A stretch of DNA of 46,975 nt from Sphingomonas sp. Leaf21 (GTDB lineage: Bacteria; Pseudomonadota; Alphaproteobacteria; Sphingomonadales; Sphingomonadaceae). Below are positions 42,038 through 46,975 of the stretch, one piece after another. The notes beneath the pieces are model-generated. The model did not search any database. It was not told where the DNA came from and saw only the letters and a list, made by a program, of their open reading frames with translations. Location of the stretch: positions 1 to 46,975 of the forward strand of contig NZ_CAKASM010000028.1 of the NCBI RefSeq assembly GCF_916858675.1. The letters are read 5' to 3'. Within the stretch, counting starts at the first letter, position 1, and every line of letters starts with the position of its first letter. The position numbers and the translations under genes were made by a program.

Positions 42038-42166
42038 ATGGGTGAGTTCAAGCGCGGACGTGACGCCCGAACAGGGCAGATCATCACGGTGAAAGAGGCG
42101 AACCGCCGCCCCGCGAATACCGTTGTTGAGACTTATAAGACCGGCAAGAACGGGCCGAAAAACTGA
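42038..42166 (+). CDS. 42-aa basic protein paired with the HTH gene
   Basis: A short frame starting at the ATG directly after the HTH stop codon. The product (MGEFKRGRDARTGQIITVKE at its start) is basic with no membrane span; its ends, FKRGRDARTGQIITVKEANRR and VVETYKTGKNG, look like a compact conserved unit. Translation is likely coupled to the upstream gene, and a terminator follows at once. Function unknown. Confidence 0.65.
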   Translation: MGEFKRGRDARTGQIITVKEANRRPANTVVETYKTGKNGPKN

Positions 42167-42172
42167 CTTATT

Positions 42173-42204
42173 GGCCGCTGGCTCTGACGCTGGCGGCCTT
42201 TTTT
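42173..42204 (+). terminator. intrinsic terminator of the HTH gene pair
   Basis: GGCCGC (42173-42178) pairs with GCGGCC (42193-42198), followed by six T (42199-42204), seven bases after the stop of the 42-aa gene. Confidence 0.8.
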
Positions 42205-42220
42205 CTGTCGAAAGTATGTC

Positions 42221-42460
42221 ATGACTACCAGGACCAGCACCCCTATCCAGTGCGAGTGTGGCCATAAGGGCGAACTTAAATGTTCTGAAAACGACGCTCC
42301 TTTCAGTTCAATGTGGGAGCAGTACACTCTTGCTGGATTTAAAGGTAGGTCGGCGACGTTCACAAGCTGGAATGAAATGAAAAGTGCTGGACCCATCCTT
42401 AATTATCTTGAGCCACAGTGCCCCATTTGCGGTAGGATTGGTTTAGTGCATTACGTGTGA
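42221..42460 (+). CDS. putative zinc-ribbon protein (79 aa)
   Basis: The product has an N-terminal CECGHKGELKC motif and a C-terminal CPICGRIG motif, five cysteines spaced as in a small zinc ribbon. The middle (WEQYTLAGFKGRSATFTSWNEM) is not recognised. Base composition is clearly lower in GC than the flanking genes, a sign of separate or recent acquisition. It converges with umuC across a few bases. Start MTTRTSTPIQ has only a weak ribosome site. Confidence 0.6.
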   Translation: MTTRTSTPIQCECGHKGELKCSENDAPFSSMWEQYTLAGFKGRSATFTSWNEMKSAGPILNYLEPQCPICGRIGLVHYV

Positions 42461-42467
42461 ATTCCAG

Positions 42468-43736
42468 TTACGCCCGAACCGTCGGCACCTCATCAATCCG
42501 CGTCGTCCATGCAGGTGATCGCATCTCCGACCGAAGCCGCCACTGGCGCTTGAAGCCCTGTCCGGCCGTGACGGCCGTGAATGTCCCAAAGCGCTCGTTC
42601 ACCTCGTCCAGCGCGGCCATGAGGCGATCGCGCTTCTCGGTATCTGCCTCGAATAGCGTCCGGGGGCGATCAGCCGAAGCCATCAGATCGTCAAGCAATA
42701 TCCCGGCCTTCGTATAGGCGTATCCATCCCGCCAAGCTCGTTCCGCGCACCGTCGAGCGGCGGCGATCAATTCCAGGCTATCACTTGTCATCGGATGCAG
42801 CGTCACGGCTCGGGACCCGGCATATTGAGGGCGGTCGGGCTTATGCTTGTTGGTATGGAAGAACGCCGTCAGCCGCCCCGCGACGAGGCCATGATTGCGC
42901 AGCTTCTCCCCGGCCCGCAGCGCATATTGGGATAGCGCGCCCATCAGGCCGTCGAAGTCAGTCACAGGCGTCCCGAAGGACCGTGTCACGGCCATGCCCT
43001 TCCGCTGCGGCTCGACCGCTTCAACGGCGTCAGCAGGAATGCCGCGCAGCTCAGCGACCAGTCGCTCAAGCACTACCGTCCCGACGCCTCTAGCCTGCTT
43101 CATGGGCATGTCCCGAAGACCGGCGGCGGTGGTCACGCCCAGCGCTGCCAGCTTTAGCGCCGTGGCCTTACCGACACCCCACACGTCACTGACGGGGAAA
43201 GCCCGCATGACGTCCTGGCGGAGGCGTTCATCACGCAGGTCAGCGACGCCACCGAAGCGCGGCTGCTTCTTCGCGGCGGCGTTCGCCAGCTTGGCCAGCG
43301 TCTTGGTATCGGCGATGCCGACACAGGTGGGTATCGTCGTCCAGCGCAGGACCTGAGCGCGAAGGCGATGGGCATGGTCCACAAGGTCGCGGTCATCGAA
43401 CCCGGCCAGATCGAGAAATATCTCGTCAATCGAGTATATCTCGAAGTCCCGCACGAACGCTTGGCAGGCGGCCAGGACACGGCGCTGCATGTCACCATAG
43501 AGCGTGTAATTGGACGAGCGGACCTGAATGCCGTGGCGTCGGATCAGGTCACGCAGGTGATGGGCCGGATCACCCATCTTGATGCCCAACGCCTTCGCCT
43601 CGGCAGAGCGTGCGATCGCACAGCCATCGTTGTTCGACAGCACGATGACCGGCACGCCCACCAAGCTGGCGTCGAAGGCGCGCTCACAGCTGACATAGTA
43701 GTTGTTGCAGTCGATCAGGGCGATTGGGGAGGTCAT
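42468..43736 (-). CDS. umuC: Y-family DNA polymerase V catalytic subunit
   Basis: Translesion polymerase acting with cleaved UmuD under SOS conditions. The 422-residue protein has the Y-family catalytic motifs: Asp9 in ALIDCNNYYVSCER and Asp104-Glu105 in YSIDEIFLDL. The finger/palm segment VIVLSNNDGCAIARSAEAKALGIKMG, the thumb helix-hairpin-helix region (FPVSDVWGVGKATALKLAALG) and a little-finger domain with the UmuC C-terminal (KRQWRLRSEMRSPAWTTRIDEVP) are all present. Its ATG overlaps the umuD stop (ATGA). Full-length and apparently intact. Confidence 0.96.
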   Translation of the reverse strand: MTSPIALIDCNNYYVSCERAFDASLVGVPVIVLSNNDGCAIARSAEAKALGIKMGDPAHHLRDLIRRHGIQVRSSNYTLYGDMQRRVLAACQAFVRDFEIYSIDEIFLDLAGFDDRDLVDHAHRLRAQVLRWTTIPTCVGIADTKTLAKLANAAAKKQPRFGGVADLRDERLRQDVMRAFPVSDVWGVGKATALKLAALGVTTAAGLRDMPMKQARGVGTVVLERLVAELRGIPADAVEAVEPQRKGMAVTRSFGTPVTDFDGLMGALSQYALRAGEKLRNHGLVAGRLTAFFHTNKHKPDRPQYAGSRAVTLHPMTSDSLELIAAARRCAERAWRDGYAYTKAGILLDDLMASADRPRTLFEADTEKRDRLMAALDEVNERFGTFTAVTAGQGFKRQWRLRSEMRSPAWTTRIDEVPTVRA

Positions 43737-44149
43737 GCGACCTTGCGCGCCACGCCCACCACGACGCCCCAGATCTCGACATATTCGTCGACAAGAATGT
43801 GTGAGAAGCCATCAGCCTCCGGGACCAGCCAATAGCGGCCGTCCATCTGCTTAAGTCGCTTCAGCGTGCGGTCGCCATGGACCAGCGCGACGACGATGGA
43901 ACCGGCGCGGGCCCGCTTGGCGCGGTTGACCACGATCAGGTCGCCATCGGTGATCCCGGCGCCCGCCATAGATCCGCCCTCGACCCGCATGATATAGCTG
44001 GCGGCCGGATGCTCGACGAGCCAAGCCCCCAGATCGATCGGTTCTTCCATGTCGTCCTGCGCAGGCGACGGAAAGCCCGCCGGGGTTCGGCACAGGAAGA
44101 ACGGCAACTCGCGCGGGACGAGGTCGAAAGGCACGTCATGCAGGCGCAT
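43733..44149 (-). CDS. umuD: UmuD-like S24 self-cleaving protein
   Basis: Subunit of polymerase V, activated by RecA-stimulated self-cleavage. With the start at MRLHDVPFDLV the 138-residue protein has Ser60 in GGSMAGAG and Lys97 in RTLKRL, and the scissile pair is Ala24-Gly25 (TPAGFPSPAQDD). These numbers equal those of E. coli UmuD (cleavage 24/25, Ser60, Lys97), which supports this start over a GTG at 44167. No N-terminal DNA-binding domain, so it is not a LexA repressor. It overlaps umuC by four bases and begins 14 bases after the 67-aa gene. Confidence 0.94.
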   Translation of the reverse strand: MRLHDVPFDLVPRELPFFLCRTPAGFPSPAQDDMEEPIDLGAWLVEHPAASYIMRVEGGSMAGAGITDGDLIVVNRAKRARAGSIVVALVHGDRTLKRLKQMDGRYWLVPEADGFSHILVDEYVEIWGVVVGVARKVA

Positions 44150-44163
44150 CGCAGGCTGGGATG

Positions 44164-44367
44164 TCACGTGACGGGAAGCGCGAGCTGCTCGCCAGCGGCA
44201 GCCAGGCAGGCACGGGCCGCCAGCGCACCATCCACGGCCTGACGGTAATGCACGGTCCCGTATCGCTCCGCCTCGTCGAACGCGAACTGCGCCCATTCGT
44301 CCGAGGGATAGCAAGCCTGATAGATGGCCCGCGCGGCTTCGCGCAGGCGGGGGTCGTGCTGCATCAT
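44164..44367 (-). CDS. 67-aa protein leading the umuDC operon, unknown function
   Basis: First gene after the LexA box. The product (MMQHDPRLREAARAIYQACY at its start) is soluble, acidic to neutral and helical: a first helix LREAARAIYQACYPSDEWAQFAFDEAERYG and a second VHYRQAVDGALAARACLAAAGEQL. No metal or DNA-binding motif is recognised. The spacing to umuD (14 bases) and the shared promoter argue that it is expressed with the polymerase genes. It could be a regulator or accessory factor of the mutasome, or an unrelated passenger. Confidence 0.75.
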   Translation of the reverse strand: MMQHDPRLREAARAIYQACYPSDEWAQFAFDEAERYGTVHYRQAVDGALAARACLAAAGEQLALPVT

Positions 44368-44403
44368 GCTTATATTCCAGCGATTCGTGACCCGGCCTAG
44401 CTG

Positions 44404-44418
44404 GAACAAAATGAGAAC
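44404..44418 (-). promoter_or_regulatory. LexA box (GAAC-N7-GAAC)
   Basis: GAACAAAATGAGAAC is an exact match to the alphaproteobacterial LexA operator. On the minus strand it follows TTGACC (44427-44422), a good -35 element, so LexA would cover the promoter spacer. It lies 37 bases upstream of the first start codon of the 67-aa / umuD / umuC operon. Confidence 0.92.
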
Positions 44419-44519
44419 ATAGGTCAAGGGGTTCGATGAGGTGCGGACGTCCCGATGGGCCTAAGGAGCATGACGGACTGGACGGCCGACATCCATGCGC
44501 TAGGCTCATGTGAGGGAGA

Positions 44520-45230
44520 ATGTCGATGCTGCAAGACAAGGTCATTGTGCGGTGCTTGGGAGGCATTGCAGCGGGGCTGATCGCCGCGCCAGCCATGGCA
44601 CAAGAGTTCACGCCACCCGTCGGCTACAGCGCCGGACCGAATGCAGCGGCGCGCCCATGCGTAGCACCGGTGGTCGATGCATCGGCGCCGCGCTTGACCT
44701 GCATCCCGATAGCCGAGGTGGCCAAGCTGTTTAAGACGGATCCGGGTTATCCGAATGCTGACAAGCAGCGCCTTCAAATCGTCGGGGCCTATTCACTCGA
44801 CCTGTCAGCCGGTGAGCGGCTGACAGGTGCCAAGTCGCCAGGATACCTTTCGGTTCAATTGCAATTGAGTGGCGGGCAGTGCTTCAGCCTCAGCGCAGAA
44901 TATTATGGCAAGCTGTCCGACGCGCGCTTGACGCCGACGGCATGTGATGGTCGTCGATACGACGACGATCGAGTTGTCCCGCAGCCAGCGGGGAAGTCGA
45001 TGCGGCTGGTCGGCTCGGCATGGGGATACGGCGCTTGGGTTGATGATAAGGCGGGCACAACGATCGTGACGGCGCCCCGGTCTCAGACGTTCAAGCCGCT
45101 GTTTACCGCGCACATGCCTGTCACAGCGATCATGGCAATGAACAGCCCCGACGCACCGCTTGGGAACGTGACGCTGGTGGGGCAGCTGCATGGCAAGCCG
45201 GTTGTGATCGTGCTGGAGGTGTCGTTCTAA
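44520..45230 (+). CDS. exported protein, function unknown (236 aa)
   Basis: A signal peptide (about 1-28: CLGGIAAGLIAAPAMAQ) leads to a mature protein with about five cysteines (ARPCVAPVV, LTCIPIAEV, GGQCFSLS, TACDGRR). The rest is beta-rich (SVQLQLSGGQCFSLSAEYYGKL, NVTLVGQLHGKPVVIVLEVSF). No catalytic motif is seen. The ATG follows GGGAG. Divergent from the SOS operon, so its promoter may overlap the LexA-controlled region, but the box is about 100 bases upstream of its start. Confidence 0.72.
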   Translation: MSMLQDKVIVRCLGGIAAGLIAAPAMAQEFTPPVGYSAGPNAAARPCVAPVVDASAPRLTCIPIAEVAKLFKTDPGYPNADKQRLQIVGAYSLDLSAGERLTGAKSPGYLSVQLQLSGGQCFSLSAEYYGKLSDARLTPTACDGRRYDDDRVVPQPAGKSMRLVGSAWGYGAWVDDKAGTTIVTAPRSQTFKPLFTAHMPVTAIMAMNSPDAPLGNVTLVGQLHGKPVVIVLEVSF

Positions 45231-45320
45231 TCGGTCGGCAGAATGCCAGTGACACTGATTTTCTCGCCTGCGCGACACCAAAAGATGAGCCGTCGCCCCC
45301 GTGAGTGACAGTGCAGATGG

Positions 45321-46484
45321 TTAGCCCTGACGACGCATGAACTCGGCAAACAGAGGAACGGTAAAATCAAGATACCCGTGGTCCGTGCTATATATCATGC
45401 CTTTGGTGATAATGCTTGAACGAGCAGGACCAAGTGACTTTTGGGTTCTATTCATCGTATGAGCAATATCTGACATTGCATAAGGGCCATCTCCAAGAGC
45501 CGCCATCGCTTTTACGAATTGCACCTCTGCCTTGGTAAGGCGATCAATCCGGACTTTGAAAAAGCCATCGTCGAGTAGTGCGAGCGTCTCACCGTATGAT
45601 CGCTCGGCGTCTTCTTCTGTAATTTCAGGACCATCTGAATTATTCCAGACCACAGAAGCCCACTCTTGCAGGAAAAAAGGATAACCCTTTGTTTTTTGTA
45701 CGATTAGAGAGAGTGCCCTGGGGTCAATTTGCGCATCCTCTTCGATTATAGGCTTTTCGATGGCTTGTGATGCCGCGCTCTCGTCGAGAGCGCCTACCGG
45801 TGGATACTGAAAGAGGCGTTCGGCGTATGATTTGGCCTCACCAGCCAGACGCGCGATTTGAGGCAGCCCAGCGCCCACGAGTAGAACGGGCAGCCCTTCT
45901 TGCGATATGCGATGCAATGCGACAATTAATGCGGATAAGTCAGTTTCTGAAAGGTACTGAACCTCATCAATGAGGAGGACCCACCCACGGCCCGCTGCTT
46001 GGGCGGCTTTGCCGATGAGTACAAAAAGGTCTGGTAAGTCGTATTGCAAATCACCGGTGTCTGCCAAGCCGGGTTCGGGTTCCACATTAAATTCGACGCC
46101 GCCTATCTCAATTTTAAAAATAGACGCAAAACTGCGAAGCCCACGGAGGCCGCGACCAGCAATCTGCTTCGCTGCCTCTACCCCCGATAGCGATCGCAAC
46201 ACCTTCCTCATCTCAGGAAAGATAAGGCGGGCGAGGCTTTCACCTTCAGGTGACTCAACTCGAGAGATTAACAGCCCATCCTGTTCGGCATTGCGGCCTA
46301 TCTCATTCAGTAGAACCGTTTTACCTGTTCCGCGAAGGCCCAGCAACATGATCGACCGGGCGTTTTTTCGATTGATCGCGCGGCCACATGAGATGCGAGC
46401 GGCTTCCAGAATTGTGTCACGTCCGGCGAGCTCAGGGGGGCGGCTGCCTGCGCCAGGCGCGAAAGGGTTGCGGTAAGGGTCCAT
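45321..46484 (-). CDS. AAA-family ATPase with winged-helix-like C-terminus
   Basis: The 387-residue protein begins MDPYRNPFAPGAGSRPPELAGR, a conserved opening of a group of ATP-binding proteins found on mobile elements. Walker A is GLRGTGKTVLL (about 49-59) and Walker B is WVLLIDEVQYL; VLLVGAGLPQI may be sensor 1. The C-terminal third (LTKAEVQFVKAMAALGDGPYAMSDIAHTMNRTQKSLGPARSSIITKGMIYS) looks like a winged-helix DNA-binding domain, as in ORC/Cdc6-like and STAND-related ATPases. GC is lower than in the neighbours. It could act in replication, transposition or defence; context does not decide. Confidence 0.85.
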   Translation of the reverse strand: MDPYRNPFAPGAGSRPPELAGRDTILEAARISCGRAINRKNARSIMLLGLRGTGKTVLLNEIGRNAEQDGLLISRVESPEGESLARLIFPEMRKVLRSLSGVEAAKQIAGRGLRGLRSFASIFKIEIGGVEFNVEPEPGLADTGDLQYDLPDLFVLIGKAAQAAGRGWVLLIDEVQYLSETDLSALIVALHRISQEGLPVLLVGAGLPQIARLAGEAKSYAERLFQYPPVGALDESAASQAIEKPIIEEDAQIDPRALSLIVQKTKGYPFFLQEWASVVWNNSDGPEITEEDAERSYGETLALLDDGFFKVRIDRLTKAEVQFVKAMAALGDGPYAMSDIAHTMNRTQKSLGPARSSIITKGMIYSTDHGYLDFTVPLFAEFMRRQG

Positions 46485-46504
46485 GGGTCAAGTCCGAAGC
46501 GGGA

Positions 46505-46556
46505 TGTCTATCGATGGATAGGGAAGTCTAGTCGTATACGCTAGACATCGTTAGAC
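46505..46556 (-). promoter_or_regulatory. palindromic operator-like cluster upstream of the AAA ATPase
   Basis: GTCTAG (46526-46531) and CTAGAC (46541-46546) form a 21-bp inverted repeat with TCGTATACG in the centre. The related CTATCGATGGATAG lies at 46507-46520, and a further TAGAC at 46552-46556. The cluster is 20-70 bp upstream of the ATPase start, where a promoter should be. The binding protein is unknown. Confidence 0.6.
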
Positions 46557-46639
46557 AACGCTAGCCTTCGGATATGCGGTTGTCACCGCGCCCGCAGCCA
46601 GCCAAATCACAGCGGAGCCGGTTCGGCTATCCCGGCCTG

Positions 46640-46855
46640 TCACCCAATGCCTAAGAGGGCTGCTAGGTCGAAGGCTGCCTCGTCATCCTCGACACGGGCG
46701 ATCACTCGATCACCGTTTGTTGACGCCTCAAATAAGAAATATCCTGCCCAATCATGCGGCTGGATGTTTAAACCTGCCGCCCTACGTGAGGTCATCGGTG
46801 CGAGCGTCAGACACTTGCCGGTCAGCGATGTGCCTGTAAAGTAAAGCGCTGCCAT
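46640..46855 (-). CDS. hypothetical protein, 71 aa
   Basis: The product (MAALYFTGTSLTGKCLTLAP at its start) is a mixed alpha/beta-looking soluble protein with a possible beta-strand pair (YFLFEAST ... RVIARVEDDEAAFDLAALLG). The acidic C-terminus is probably helical. It precedes the AAA ATPase on the same strand across the operator-like cluster and begins 45 bp inside the IS boundary. No family recognised; composition is ordinary for the island. Confidence 0.5.
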   Translation of the reverse strand: MAALYFTGTSLTGKCLTLAPMTSRRAAGLNIQPHDWAGYFLFEASTNGDRVIARVEDDEAAFDLAALLGIG

Positions 46856-46899
46856 AGCTTCAGGATCTCTGATGCCGGATTCGAAGAAGACTCATACCC

Positions 46900-46975
46900 T
46901 GAGTAGCCCCTAGTTTTCTAGACGCCTTGAGCCATCAAAGCCTGCTGCCGTTCGAACTCGACGGGCGACAGCATC
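46900..46975 (-). mobile_element. 3' end of a second IS3-family copy (inverted)
   Basis: Exact reverse complement of bases 1-76. The transposase C-terminus (46974 down to 46918) is encoded on the minus strand and the element boundary is the TG at 46900-46901. Outside this end the unique sequence differs from the left side, so the two copies are separate insertions or the two flanks of rearranged DNA. Confidence 0.85.

Noticed and set aside
44149..44167. GTG start for umuD overlapping the 67-aa gene stop (GTGA)
   Set aside because: The ATG at 44149 gives catalytic and cleavage positions identical in number to E. coli UmuD; the GTG start would shift them by six.
44470..44580. 36-residue frame with a good ribosome site before the exported gene at 44520
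   Set aside because: Overlaps the exported gene in another frame and carries no recognisable pattern; it could be a leader peptide but nothing else supports it.
1..46975. A 47-kb composite transposon bounded by inverted IS copies
   Set aside because: The interior is mostly core housekeeping DNA (dnaA, ribosomal proteins, tRNA synthetases), so the IS copies are better read as independent insertions that ended the assembly.

Overview
The window looks like a chromosomal contig from a sphingomonad (Sphingomonadaceae, Alphaproteobacteria). The evidence is the high GC, the gene order coaBC-ubiB-ubiE-mutM-rpsT-dnaA, the block secB / Tim44-like / mltA / smr with murJ and trpS, a class II DAHP synthase, and a perfect alphaproteobacterial LexA box (GAAC-N7-GAAC). 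The genus is an inference. The first and last 76 bases are exact inverted copies of one IS3-type insertion sequence end, so the contig stops at two IS copies that point in opposite directions.

Layout. 1-963: IS end, a 5'-truncated tyrosine recombinase (remnant of an element next to tRNA-Glu) and tRNA-Glu(CTC). 1-36 kb: core chromosome. This holds aroG (class II), an M48 peptidase, cysS, rpsU, an FKBP isomerase, a polysaccharide precursor block (wecB, wecC, galU), and a coupled minus-strand run: ubiE, ubiB, a membrane protein, coaBC, dut, an exported protein, a MoeB/ThiF-like enzyme and a small membrane protein. Then mutM and rpsT-dnaA, secB-murJ-trpS-kinase, a Tim44-like gene, mltA-smr, dapE, a glutathione transferase, rpmH-rnpA-yidD-yidC-engB and comM, ending at tRNA-Leu(CAA).

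36.6-46.9 kb is an accessory island behind the tRNA-Leu gene. It opens with an excisionase-like helix-turn-helix gene and carries small exported proteins, a secreted EEP-family nuclease/phosphatase, an abasic-site-sensing SRAP protein, a small HTH gene pair, an SOS operon (unknown 67-aa protein, umuD, umuC) behind a perfect LexA box, and a lower-GC AAA ATPase with palindromic operator-like sequence. No integrase is visible in it; it is cut by the right IS copy.

How it works together: the core part covers aromatic, lysine, CoA and ubiquinone synthesis, envelope assembly (murJ, mltA, yidC, secB, UDP-ManNAcA and UDP-glucose), translation and replication initiation. The island adds damage tolerance: umuDC for translesion synthesis and SRAP for abasic-site shielding. 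The best candidates for something undescribed are the 67-aa gene leading the SOS operon, the ATPase module at the right edge, and an rnpA gene without a standard start codon. Non-coding structure of note: a 171-172 bp tandem palindromic repeat after galU, a perfect 21-bp inverted repeat between secB and the Tim44-like gene, and five GANTC sites ahead of dnaA.
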